A stretch of DNA of 64,000 bases from Cylindrodendrum hubeiense (Eukaryota; Ascomycota; Sordariomycetes; Hypocreales; Nectriaceae), in the NCBI GenBank assembly GCA_014621425.1, contig JAANBB010000001.1, forward strand, positions 248,001-312,000, read 5' to 3'. The notes below the pieces were generated by a model that saw only the letters and a program-made list of their open reading frames with translations, was not told the DNA's origin and did not search any database. Made by a program: the position numbers and the translations under genes. This document shows, piece after piece, positions 34,340 through 45,711 of this stretch; positions within the stretch are counted from its first letter, which is position 1; every line of letters begins with the position of its first letter.

Positions 34340-35098
34340 ATGACGCTCCCCAAATTCGCCGCCCTGGTCGCAGGCCTCACTTTCACCTTTGTCAGTGCTG
34401 GCCCATGCTCCCTATCAGCTACTGCTGCCACAACGACGAGTACCACTCAGCCCGATTCTAGTTGCACTTCTCTCCCATCCAACATCAGGTGCAATATGGA
34501 AGGCATGAGCAAGGGCTTCAGCGGAATGAAGCCATTTTCCAGCTCTACGGGCGCCAACGCAGATGACTGCTATGAAGATTGTATCGACGAGGAGCGAAAT
34601 GATCGCTGTGTAGCCTGGGCCTGGACGCCTAAGGACAGCAGATGCGCCTTTTATGCCTTTGCCGTCGATGTCAACTTCGCAGCAAAAGATGGAACCGGGA
34701 CATTCTTCTGGGACAGAGCTTGCCGAGAGTGCGACGATGTCACTACGACTACATCACTCCCGATCACTACGACCACATCAACAGCGCCTAGTTCTACCTC
34801 TTGTCTCCCTTCCGATGCCATCTGCAACAAAGAAGGCAGCTGGAATCCGGACAACGCCGAGGGTCTCGAAAAGTTCGCAACCTACATAGGCGCCTCGAAA
34901 CCATGGGATTGTTTTGAATTATGCCTCGATCATCACTACGAGTCGCGTTGTAAGTCATGGGTCTACACGCCTAGTGAGGAAGCTTGCGAGTATTTTGAGG
35001 TTTCTATTAAAGAGGGTTTTGTGGCTAAAGCCGAAACTGGTAAATACTTCTACGATAGAGTGTGCTGGGAGTGTGACGGAGAAACAGGTTCCGCATAA
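34340..35098 (+). CDS. Secreted two-module Cys-rich (PAN/apple-like) protein
   Basis: Single-exon gene for 252 residues. The first about 20 residues form a signal peptide (hydrophobic FAALVAGLTFTFVSAG). Two homologous modules follow, each about 80 residues: the first starts near SLPSNIRCNMEG and ends at CRECDD, the second starts near LPSDAICNKEG and ends at CWECDG. Both contain DC(Y/F)E(D/L)C, a C-x-(S/A)W-x-(Y/W)TP core, a C-x-(F/Y)(Y/F) strand and a terminal C-x-EC, which fits PAN/apple-like domains that bind glycans or proteins. A Thr-rich linker joins the modules and is probably O-mannosylated. No catalytic motif is seen. An extracellular role is likely, but it may be a lineage-specific family. 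Confidence 0.75.
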   Translation: MTLPKFAALVAGLTFTFVSAGPCSLSATAATTTSTTQPDSSCTSLPSNIRCNMEGMSKGFSGMKPFSSSTGANADDCYEDCIDEERNDRCVAWAWTPKDSRCAFYAFAVDVNFAAKDGTGTFFWDRACRECDDVTTTTSLPITTTTSTAPSSTSCLPSDAICNKEGSWNPDNAEGLEKFATYIGASKPWDCFELCLDHHYESRCKSWVYTPSEEACEYFEVSIKEGFVAKAETGKYFYDRVCWECDGETGSA

Positions 35099-36804
35099 TT
35101 GCACGGGTACAAAAAAGTAGTCTTCAAAAGGTTGTGTGAAGAGTACAGGGCATAATTATAAGGGATAAGAACATAAGTATTAAGGATAAATTGTGCTTAA
35201 TCTTATAAAATAAATCAACGTTTATCTTATCTTCATGAGCCTCGTGCAACGTCTCAAAGTAAACGGTGAATGTCAAAAGGGGGACGTGAGGCAGGGGGAC
35301 GTCTTATTTCTTGCCCGGCATAAACTCCGTCATGCGATTTGGGTGTTCCAAGACTTCGAACCAAAATTGAACAGCAAAATGTATTTTGACGGCGTTGATT
35401 TTCCAGAAAATTTCTAATAAATCTAACTATTAGCATACCTTTACCCTAATGCTATCTTTTTGGTTATTTATTAGGTTAAATCATAACGTTTTCCTTTGAC
35501 ATTAAGGGTATAAGTGTATATGATTTATTCAGGACTTGGGGACTAAGCTCTGTATCTGTGTACGAACAGCAATGCTTCCCCGGATACTCCGGAAGCCGCG
35601 CCAACGGGAGTATTGTTCTGGCATCTTGGAATCTGAAACCGAGCAAGGGGATTTGGCTCATGGATAATACCAAATCGAATGGCGTAAGTTGGACCTTAGA
35701 GCTCTAGTTAGTATCAGCAAATGTATCTTCAAGGGAGAATGAGGTACCCAAGTACCATCTGACAGCAAAGGGTAGCGGATTGGGACACAGTCTTTCCTCT
35801 GCACGTTTAGCAAGGACTAATTCGTGAACAGGCTGTATCAGTGCATTGTCGGAAGTCTTTGTTTTGCCTGCTCGCATCAAGCCCCACATCCAGTGCTCAA
35901 TCCTGCCTACCCTGCAGACGTACTGGTCGTGTACCTTATACCAGCGTACTGCACCAAAATCTTTGCCAGCTAAATACTGTGATTCAAGGCACAAGAGAAT
36001 TGCAAAACATTATTTATTTATTTCTGTTTTCTTTTTGTTTCCCCGCAAAAGGTACTATTAGCACTTGCCACAATATCGGACTGTCAGATGTGGGACAAGT
36101 GTTGCAGTTTTTCTTATCCCCTATTCCCAATTGGGCAGAAGCAGTTTCAAGCCTCACGATAAAAGGCGAAGGGGTGAAGGGCCTCGACACCGTGAAATGG
36201 CGAAAGATTTTACTTTCCATCATCAATGTTCTACGCTCCCATGGTGAATTCTGCTCTTCGACTAAACTTCCCGATCACTTGTTCAGGCACCGTTGACACC
36301 TCTCGGAGATTCCTCATTCCGTGGTATAGGGTAAGATGAGTCAACGGATTTGGATGATTGTGTTATCAGCACTTTTGCAACTAGCATCACCGAGGGAATG
36401 ATTCTCTGGTATGAAATGCCGTTTTATCTTTGAGTCAATTGTTATTGACCTTGTAGATTGTTCTATTTTGCCGTAGCAAATGGCCGAGAAGTGGACCAAC
36501 AACACGGCTAACAAGCTGTGGGCTGAATTTGGGAGTCTGAGCGTTTGAGGAGCGAGGCCATGTTTAGGCCCACAGAAATCGCTCAATCTGCCTATTAATT
36601 ACGGCACAGCCTCTATAAACGGGTCCCGCGCCGCCTGAGCGGCCTCCATTTTCCCTTTCAATCAATGGCAACGCTGGGGAAATGACGGAATAAGAAGCGT
36701 GTCCTCACAGTTCACAGAACGACAACTAAACGCCACGATTTAATCGAAACACCAACATCTTCCTCGGCCCAATCCTCGTCCCAGCCTTTGCCTTTTAGCA
36801 CGAA
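35099..36804. other. AT-rich intergenic region with possible relics
   Basis: About 1.7 kb without a supportable gene. A minus-strand frame at 35704-35994 has a protein-like composition (aromatic and charged residues mixed) but no start context or family I recognise, and adjacent frames at 35476-35673 do not join to it by clear splice sites. It may be decayed coding DNA. Confidence 0.35.
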
Positions 36805-39035
36805 ATGGTCTATCTAGGCCTCGCTCGCATATCCACACGCTATCGTGAGAGAGCATGCGTCGAGGGTTGTAGAACGGGGACGGGGTCGCTATGTCTCACG
36901 TGTGAAGACATGGTTAGCCATTCTCGGCTCCTCCTTGGATCGCGCTCTGGGCTGGCTGTGCGTACCGAGCGCCATAAGCATCTTACTCCTGGTGAACTTG
37001 AGCTGTCCGCGACCAAGTGTCAACTTTGCAGCTTTCTCTTGGCCTCCCTCAAGGAACAGGAACAGCCCGAGCAGCCGAATTCCGAAGAGCTTGAAGACGG
37101 ACATTATTTCGTATTCGATGTCAAAAAGCGGGATTCAACATCGCCCTTATCTGTTCGGATACATGCCAGTAGGACCATGAAATCTACAACCCTACACCTG
37201 TTTACAGGTATGATATGCCGTGAACAAACACATATGCTTGAAACAAAATCTTACTGACTTCTGCAAACAAAGATACACATGAATGCGACATTTCAGAAAC
37301 GACTGAATCGGATACTGTATTTGACCTAGCCAAATACTGGATAGAAGAGTGTCAACAGCACCCGATCTGTCAAAAAAACTACTCGCCATTCCGGGGGAAA
37401 GGTTTCATGCCAACCCGACTTCTCGCAGTGGGTGAACCCGGCAGTCCCATTGTTCACCTCATCGAAACTAAGGGAATGGACTCCTGCAAGTACACCGCCT
37501 TGAGTCACTGCTGGGGCGGGAAAGTACCTGAAATCACCCTACGCCAAAACACTCTGGATGCGCTGAAACAGTCCATTTCCATTGCTGAGCTGCCAAAGAA
37601 CTTTCAGGATGCCATTACCGTCACGCGCGGAATTGGGATACGCTATGTCTGGATCGACTCGCTCTGTATTCTCCAGGACTCAGTACAAGACTGGCGTGAC
37701 GAATCGATTGCAATGGGTCTCGTTTACGCCCATGCTGTATGCATGATCTCTGCGACAGCTTCTCCAGATGCTGATGGAGGTTGTTTTTTCCTAGGAAAAC
37801 AGTAGAGGGAGCCGTCAAAATGCTTCTTACGGGGAGGAGACGGTGACATCCTAGGCACCCGGCCGGCCGACTATGAGAAACGACAAGAAGTCGCACTAGA
37901 CGAATTGTTTGATCGCTATGTTGAAAAAGCACCCTTGTCGAAAAGGGGATGGACATTTCAGGAGCGAGTTCTCGCCCAGCGTGTCTTGCACTTTTGCGAC
38001 GGGCTTGTCCTCTTCGAATGCAACACGCTCCGGGCCTCAGAGTTGTATGCCGACGGTGTTCGGCACCCTGAAAAACAAAACTTCCGTATTGACGGGACTT
38101 TCCGAAAACCAAACGAGAAAGCCGACTCGCTAGAGCCAAGACCCGTGGAGATTTCAGGAGGACACAAAATGCAGCTTGCACCTGTTTTCGTGGGAAGTGG
38201 ATGGGCATATCTGCCATCATATTTGCCAACCTGGAAAGAAAATCCTAACTATAAAACACCAGAAGAACTACAGGATAATTACTATCGAAATTCTGCACTG
38301 CGAGGAATGCGGGGCGAGTTTCAACTGCTGCTTCGGGCTCGCGGGAAGTTGCCTGGGGAGATGGTGGAGTTTCATAAGAGCTGGTATGAGATCGTGGAGC
38401 GATATGCAGGACGTAATCTGTCCAAAGAGAGCGACAGACTCCCTGCTGTGCTTGGCGTGGCTGACTTCATCAAGAGAAGTTCCAGGCGATTGTTTGTGGC
38501 CGGCCTTTGGGAGGATACCATCCCAATGAATCTCCTGTGGAACGTCAAGGAGACCAATGCCATAGCCAGGTCTTCGATTCCTGTGCCGACCTGGTCGTGG
38601 GCTTCGATTAGCGTGAGCATTGAGACACAGCTGCGACACGTCAAGACGGAGAATCCCAAACTTTCAGTCCTCCCTCTAATATCCATTGCCGGAATTGAGA
38701 ACACTGTCAAACATAATGGATGGATCCATAATGCCGAACTGAAGCTGGTGGGCCGTCTGTGTGACTTCTCTAGGCTCAAAACCAACGATATTATGGACCG
38801 CCTCAATGCAGGTGTTGACCTAGTGACCGCAAGGGATGTGCACTACCTGCCTATTCTGGAATTAAACAGAACTATTGTGGATGATGTAGATGACTCGCAG
38901 ATCCATGGCATTATTGTAAGGCGCAAGTTCTATATCAGGGATGAGTTTGAGCGGATTGGGTATTTCTCCAGCACGGTACAAGATGTCACATTAGAAATGT
39001 TAAAGCAACCGAAGAGGGAAATGGTGCTTGTATAA
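36805..39035 (+). pseudogene. HET-domain protein gene interrupted by an in-frame TAG
   Basis: Two exons (36805-37207, 37273-39035) joined over a 65 nt intron would encode about 720 residues, but a TAG at 37803-37805 interrupts the second exon. Both sides are in the same frame and both look like coding sequence. HET domain blocks lie before the stop: YTALSHCWGG, WIDSLCILQDSVQDW and VCMISATASPDADGGCFF. After it come RGWTFQERVLAQRVLHF and ATWSWA-like (PTWSWASI) segments, also typical of HET proteins. HET domains drive heterokaryon incompatibility and cell death. The stop follows a CAG, and CAG to TAG is a single transition. It is either a null allele, a truncated product or an unrecognised splice. 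Confidence 0.75.
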
Positions 39036-39493
39036 TATTAAAACATTTTTTCTACATTCAATATAATAGGCCTTACGAATTTGTACGATACTATGAGCCA
39101 AGTTTGAAAACCATGTAGCCCTACGTGGATAGTGGTTCTGCGGTATAAAATATACATTACTTGCTTTCAAGTCGAGTACTAAAGGGTCAACTGTCTGCGG
39201 GTTGAATAACACGAAGGCCGATAATTAGATTTCCGAGTATACTACTCGGTAAAATTATATACGCTTAGCTTACTGGACCCGCCTCTCCTAACTTCTGCGT
39301 AATCTGCTTCCCACATGGACTAGCTGTACTAGAAGCGTGATATTACACACCCTTTATCCTGTTACACTAGATTATCGTATGAGAATCTAACACACAGGGA
39401 GTCGTTGTGTGGATAAATAATCATAAGGTACATGAGTGCGTGGGCGAGCATTTGAGGCACAGCGAAGCGCATTCCAAGCGGGAACTGGCCCCT
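39036..39493. other. Intergenic, AT-rich
   Basis: About 460 nt downstream of the HET gene. No motif, repeat or RNA gene is seen. Confidence 0.4.
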
Positions 39494-40110
39494 TTACTGT
39501 CCGGAGCTCTCAAGTTTCATCTCATGTCGACCCAGAACTCCCCAGAGTGAGCTGAAGCGCGGGCAGTTGACATGGTACACAATGCTGTATGTCCATGTGA
39601 TCTTGCCCGAGGCAGTGGGCTTGTTTTCATCAGAGGCACCTCCCCAGCACGGGAGCGTTCTCAGGCCCACTGGCTTGTCTAGGTTTTGGAGACGGACAAC
39701 AATACTGTCTATGCGTGCTTTGATAATTTCCAACTGTTCAAGCTGATCCCACGGTACCGTGCAGCCTTTTTACTTAACAAAAAGCAGCTCACCTTGGTGG
39801 CGAGCCATAAACTTCACGTCCCCTTCTTCTCGGTTGATCGGCACCAAGTGGGACGTTTGCAGCATGTTGTTTCCGAGATGAGCTCCATGCTGACTATAGG
39901 CGATCGATTTCATCCAAGCCATGGCTACCTGCATCAGATCGATATTCTCAACACGGCTCATTCTGTGAAACTCGTCGGGATCCTGAGTTCTGAGCAATTT
40001 GTTTGTCACCAAGGCCCTATCGGGGTCAACGCGTGGGGCAGGAAAAAGGTTACAGAGATCATTGAGCAGTTGGGTGAGGGATGCAAGGCCATCTTTGAGT
40101 GTGTTCTACA
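39494..40110 (-). pseudogene. Unrecognised helical protein fragment, probably decayed
   Basis: Two minus-strand open stretches (40110-39770 and 39742-39494) read like one alpha-helical fungal protein: an upstream part with LTQLLNDLCNLFPAPRVD and a downstream part with LEQLEIIKARIDSIVVRLQNL. A GT..AG pair at 39792-39743 (50 nt) lies between them but leaves the frames out of step by one base. The upstream stretch has no ATG before its in-frame TAG near 40110. The charged, helical look recalls N-terminal domains of fungal NLR/HET-s-type proteins, but I cannot confirm that. A TGTCGGGT triplet repeat lies just upstream at 40124-40150. Confidence 0.3.
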
Positions 40111-40236
40111 CTCTGATTGAGGCGACGGGTTGTCGGGTTGTCGGGTTGTCTGGCTTGTGACAGAGGGGGAAATTAGATCGCGCGAGAAAGACTGTTCGCT
40201 TAGGGATTTATAATGAGAATACTCTTAAATACTAGC

Positions 40237-42116
40237 TTATACGACAATATGCTCCAAAGGATCTTTTCCTTCCAACATTAGATGAGATATGTCTGTGATC
40301 TCTGGCATTTGCACCCTATGAATAGCACAATTCAGTAAGCATAGCATCGTCAACTCAGAAGTGCAAGTGGTACTCACGGCGGCGGTGGAGTAGCATCTTC
40401 GGCACAATGGCGACGCACAAACCCGAATTCCAAATCGTTTCGGCACAATGGCTTACTCCTATAGTACGCCTCCGGTTCGGCATTTATTATCGCGCCGCCC
40501 ACCTCGGGATCCATCGTCTTGGCTTGATTGAAAACGATACTGAGCATAGCGGCGACTGTGCCGCCCTGCTTGAAGTAGCAGCTTTCTATCTGTTCCCACT
40601 CCTCGGTTGCCTGGAGATATTCAACCACGGCGGCCTTTCGAGGGACTTTTCCCTTAGAGACGCATTCCGCCACAGCACCCATGAGCGAGACGAAGGCTCT
40701 TTGAAGGACTTTGTCAACTCTGACGCGAGACCGCAATGATTCGGGGAGGTATTCGAGCAAGTCCTGGAATTCTATATACCAGTCCTCGTCACCGGAAAGA
40801 GTGGCTTTGGTCAGGAGCCCATGGTGCATCTGCGCTTGGTCACTCAGTTTCATCAACATGCGCGGGCTCAGGAAACCATCGAGGCACTGGTTGCAAGTAC
40901 AGCCAAACTTAGCTCTCATGCGCTGCTCTGGCGACGGGTCGTTTACGCCTTGGAGCAGGAGAAGGCACGTCACGGAATCTTCGTCGAAGCCATCAAAGTA
41001 GTCTGAGACTAGTTGTGTGCGACTGGGCCCATAAGAAATGCGCGTTCTGCGAACCTCCAGCTGCGCCTGCAACGCTTCCAACGGCGTGTAGCCTGCGTAG
41101 TTGTCGGCCTGTAAAGGGGGTGGGACGAGCGGTTGCCGAAGGAGCCAAGCCACACACACAGGCTTACAGGCTTTGGCAGCAACGTGCAAAATAGTGTCGC
41201 CACGTCCGTCTAGGGCGTCGAGAGGAAGCTCTTCCCAAATTCCGCCTCGCGTATGAGACTGCAGGAAAACGAGCGCATCCTTGTCCGGGAGTGTTTTCAC
41301 GGCGTAGTGCAACGGGCGGTTGCGGCTTGTAATAGCTGGTTTCGGTTTGGGAGAGACGTCAACCCAACAAGCATCCAATTCGCTTGTCCTCATTCTAGTT
41401 TGCGTGAGATCTTCATTGCATTGAATCTCTTCTGCATCAGAGTCGCTGTCGATCATATCATCAATCTCTAGCATTGGATCCGGGTCTTCGTCGCGCGCCA
41501 AATGACGAGATGGATGTTCCTTGTTGCGCGCCCAGGCAAACCATTTTGTGAGACCCACCCGTCGAAACCGCAAGGAGCGGAAAAGAGACACCACTCCCTC
41601 ATCCTTGGTATGATGGGCTCCTCCGACATCGCTGCAATGTGCTTCTGCGGCTGCAAATGCATAGGAAACTCTGTTCGGCGGCATCATGGCCTTTACCACG
41701 ATATGCATGACGAGCTTAGAACCGATGCGCTTTCTTCGATATTCTTCTTCTACCTCGACTTCCTCAATCAAGACGAGGTTTCCGTTATCCAGTTCTTCTT
41801 TCCACACACCTGACCCTTTTCGCAGGGTGTGCTGGCGGATTTCTTCCTTGAGCCGACCGTATCGATCAAACAAATCGAGAGAGAAATTCATGATTCCTTT
41901 GTGGCGAATTGTCATCGTTTCATGGAAGTCCGGTTGGATCGCGGACCGGCGAATAATAAAACCAAGCGCCTTGCCTACCTGCACAGGAGGTTTACTCTTG
42001 TCTGAATGAATGGTGGCGGAAGCTGAGATTGGGGTGAGCCATTCGCGACACGAGCCGAACTGGATGTCGTCGTCGCTCACGCCCACCCTGCTCGTTACCT
42101 CGACGGAAAGAACCAT
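40237..42116 (-). CDS. GNAT-like domain protein with ankyrin-like repeats
   Basis: Predicted 605 residues in two exons (42116-40378, 40315-40237; intron 62 nt). Splicing replaces the PPPP end by a 26-residue tail ending in KDPLEHIVV. Residues 100-200 carry a GNAT-type acyl-CoA loop (YRRKRIGSKL) after an acidic beta strand (VLIEEVEVEEE), followed by a RSLRFRRVG strand, as in N-acetyltransferases. Residues 265-350 have two ankyrin-like units (RPLHYAVKTLPDKDALVFL; GDTILHVAAKACKPVCVAWL; GYTPLEAL). A CTCNQC pair at about 410 might bind a metal. No targeting signal is seen. The acetyl acceptor is unknown; a MYND-less ankyrin-GNAT fusion is a fungal-specific arrangement as far as I know. Confidence 0.75.
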
Positions 42117-43239
42117 ATTGTCTAATCTTGTCTAGAAGTAGAAATAGTGAATAAGAGGTTGCTAAGGATTGGCCCTTTTTTTGTGTCTGTTCAGAACCGC
42201 TGCGAGGGGAGAGACAAGAAAATGGGGAGAGAGGGGCTTGTGGAATTATATTATGTTCGTTCTAGAATGCCCTTCTGTGGAGAGAGAGATATTATTACCC
42301 TGGTCAGGTACTCAACCTGATCGATGCTGTAACCTGCTGTTGACGAGCATAACCGAAACCAACTGCATTGACTTGAACTCCCAAAAGAAGAGAGAACGTT
42401 TTTCATAGGCTAAAAGGCCTGCGAAGGGCAGTGTAAGGGCAGTGCTGTGGCGGTGTCCATTCGCGTCGTGCCGCCGAGGTGGCCCGAGTTTATTTTCTTT
42501 TACCACCGCAGATACGCGTCGCGACCCATGGAAGGCTCACAAAGGCACATGGCGGCTGGAGGGAGCAGAAGTAATGACTCACAGATTCCTGGTGACTCAT
42601 CACTGAGTCATGTTGCAAGGATGGATCGCCACGATACTGGGATCACTACTATCTACCGCTTCCGACGATCTAGGCGTACCAAAGTGCACCCAATAATAAT
42701 GCGGTTCCACGGCTATCCATGCAACTTGATCGAGCCAGTCATCCTGACTACCCCGCACCATCCTGATTAATTCTTTTCTAACGTAGTATACGCCCGGCTA
42801 AGGAGAAAACTGTCAGCCCCAGAGAAGAAACAGAAAGTTGTAAGTGTCGGAAATGAGTATCGCCGATCCGTCCGATATACAAGAGCCTAAGTGAAATATT
42901 TACCAAACTGCACAAGAAACCTGCCGGGACACTATCAAGAAGATTCTCAAGGAGGCGTTTTCAAGCCATTATGGGAAACCCACACGCACAACCCTCGGCT
43001 TCGTTCCAATCTACTCAACGAGCATAAAAGATGGAAATTCCTTCTTACTAATTTCCGGTTTCAAGAACTGCCGCGACAGTAGAAGCTAAGATAATCCGCA
43101 GCACGTCATTTCTGAGCGTTGGAATAATGACGTAGAGACAGGGCGAAGATCAACTTGGGGTTTCATTTGACGTCATAAATGCCAATATATCAATCACTTC
43201 AACCCAATTTCATAATTCCTCTGCTTCTACACAATATTT
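42117..43239. other. Divergent intergenic region
   Basis: About 1.1 kb between the GNAT-ankyrin gene and the membrane protein. Small frames at 42169-42770 and 42891-43082 show no motif. It should hold both promoters. No repeat is recognised. Confidence 0.4.
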
Positions 43240-44293
43240 ATGTTAGCATCAAGTCAGTGGATGCTAGATATAATGTCCAGCCCAGAAGAAATCACGAGCT
43301 TGGGCCTCCCTGAGGTGACACTCGATATCATATCCCGGAATCCTCAGTTTTGGCCCAAAAGTCGAGAGTTCAGCGTTGTCTCGATTTTGACGAGTTTCTT
43401 CGCCCTAATCGGTTGCGCATCAATTCTCTCTCGTAAATACAAATCAATTTCTCGGAAATCTGTTTTAACGACCTCAAAATACTTGCTCTGGGTCTTCGGG
43501 CGGCTTTACACCATGTGCGTGCGATCCAACCCCTATTACACTAGCATATTGAGTGTAACTAGATGGCGAAGAATTTTTCTACTAATGCGCTTCATCAACT
43601 TTCTTACAGCGACCTTTTATCCTCAATCATGCAAGGGTTATTCAATCTTTACATTATTAACCACCCAAGCATGGCTACCGAAGCAACATATCGGGTATAT
43701 TTACACCTTGATGGCATCATTGAATTCTTCCTCTGTCTAGTACATACCGGGGTTGTTTTTCTTTTTGCTGAAATGGAACCTCTAGTTTGGGGTCAGCAAC
43801 CTCGCAGACGAGGTACCTTGCGCGAGATCCTTCATGTCGGTGGCTGGCATATCGCATTTAGTCTCACCGCTCTACGTCTTACAATCTCTATTGTAAGGCA
43901 AATCAGCACCTTTAATCTCCCAAGCATGCAGGGAAAACTAAGTTTCGGACGAGATGTTGATGTTAGCGACTTGCTAAAAGTCTTGACGTTCAGCGTCGGC
44001 TTTCTTCTTCTCACTCCCTTCTACTTCATATTACGTTGCTCACTTGCGTCAAAGGCTGCCTCGACTTATCACTTGCTTACTCAATTCAGGGCACCGTTTG
44101 GACGTGGGTTGGTATGGTAATGAATGTGCCCACAGTTACTTATCGTTTCGTTCGGGTGATAGAAAACAGGGGAGTCGATGAAATGACACGACTTTGGATC
44201 TCCTTGTTTGTAGATATTTTCTTTTCTCAGTTGCCTACTGTCATCGTTCTAAGTATGTTTTCTGCTCTTCTGGATATGAAAAAGAAGCGATGA
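43240..44293 (+). CDS. Multi-pass membrane protein, 3' structure uncertain
   Basis: Exon 1 (43240-43514) joins by a 95 nt intron (donor GTGCGT, acceptor TTTCTTACAG) to a second exon from 43610. Together they give about 230 residues with membrane segments near FSVVSILTSFFALIGCAS, GIIEFFLCLVHTGVVFLF and VLTFSVGFLLLTPFYFIL. A last exon in another frame (from about 44091 to the stop at 44293) adds two more (VFVGMV region and FFSQLPTVIVLSMFSALL) and a KKKR end. A normal GT..AG intron at 44036-44090 leaves these frames one base apart; a GC..AG intron (donor near 44046) or a frameshift would reconcile them. I do not recognise the family. Confidence 0.5.
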
Positions 44294-45711
44294 TCAGATA
44301 TGTTTGAAAGAGAATCTCTTTCTTGAATGACTCAGAAGTTGTCGTAAAGCAGCATGGTGTAAATATTGGTCCAAAAAAGTGAAGTATGCCTGTGAGGTTG
44401 GTAGTTTGTAATGGTTTAGAGTCTACCGGAGGAAGCGGGATAGGACCTGAGTGTGAATAAATGAAAGGCTTCCTCGTTTCTGCTGGTGCATTAAAATAAG
44501 ACCCATGGCCAAAGTCTATCTTTTTGGCAAAATTTGTCATCCTGTTCAGGTTTCGGTAGTCTAAGCTGCGAGTCGTTTATGGTGGGCAGGGTAGGAAAGA
44601 GTTGCCGTGTGGTTTGGTCGAGTTTGTATTGATCCGAGGTGCAGTCCCAGTCTTGAAGGAAAACGCGCACATACCGTGTTGGTGTGAGAGGGTTGAGGCC
44701 ACGAGTTGATATTCGGTGCCAGCGAAGGGTATGGGCGGTGCGCTGCACGTTCTGGAGAACCAGGAAAAGTGGGACTATCCAACTCCCCTTGAAGTGCTAA
44801 AATTGCAGTGCAGGTGATCCCTAACATGACCTCCGGACATTTGCGGAAATTCCATCCCAACTCCCCTCGAAGTGTTAAAATTGCAGTGCAGAGAGGTTTC
44901 CTTCCTCACTTATCAATACCCACATCTCCGGATATTTGCGGAAATTCCATCCCAACTCCCCTCGGAACGCTAAAATTGCAGTGCAAACGGGCCACACCAT
45001 CAGTGTTAATTCCTGACCACCCAATAACCACCCAAGAAGCTTCCAACCCAACCACAACAGTCGCGGTCCAAAACGACAATCAACACTTATCGACTGGTTA
45101 AGCACATGCACCGGACAGCCCCATCCCAACTTCTCACTAAGCACTAAAACTGCAGTACTACCCAGTACCAGTCCCCGCTACCACCACCCACAACTCCTCT
45201 CGGAACACTAAAATTGCGGTGTGGGGAGATTCAACTCAAGCGCGCGATGGTGCACCCAAGCAGGTATCTCAGTTATTCCCTCGCACTGGCAGACAATACT
45301 CTGCTCATGTAAATTTTAGCAAGTGACATGAGTTTCAACTGAGCCTTGAGCGACAAGCGTCAGCCCTAGACTTAGAGTCGACGACACGAACCCAGGTTTC
45401 AGGTAAGACGCCTACCCTATACCTAGACGAGAATGAATAAATCTCTTCAACGAGCGGCTCTAATCATAAGTCACAAATCTAACTTGATCAATTGATTATT
45501 GGTTGTGTTTTATCTGAGTCCATGATACATTTCTCTCTTGATGTAGGATGTCCAAAATCCCTGAAAATATCGACGTTCATTTACACAATTTCATTGGACG
45601 CACTACAAACCTACGGCAGTTCTGCTTCTATTCGCTTGCTCCCTGTCGATAAATAATGGATACAACGTTCTTAAACCACACAGCAAATACAAATAACCTC
45701 AAAATATTATC
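44294..45711. other. Intergenic with inverted short-repeat array
   Basis: About 1.4 kb between the membrane protein and the GH5-like gene, with the repeat array B in its centre (separate entry). Minus-strand frames overlapping it have no motif. The last 450 nt are AT-rich 3' flank of the GH5-like gene. Confidence 0.5.
44777..45224 (-). repeat. Short-repeat array B, inverted relatives of array A
   Basis: Five copies near 44777, 44854, 44949, 45121 and 45187 read on the plus strand as CCCAACTCCCCTCGAA, then GTGCTAAAATTGCAGTGCA, which is the reverse complement of the unit at 19122-19612. Copies 2 and 3 also share an upstream block TCCGGACATTTGCGGAAATTCCAT, giving a unit of about 95 nt. The homologous block (GGGATTTCCGCAGCAAA) follows a copy in array A at 19376-19392. 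No coding capacity. Confidence 0.8.

Noticed and set aside
35841..36296. A 151-codon plus-strand frame
   Set aside because: Composition is mixed, with no signal peptide, domain or splice partner, and it overlaps an equally plausible minus-strand frame. It is kept only as a possible relic region.
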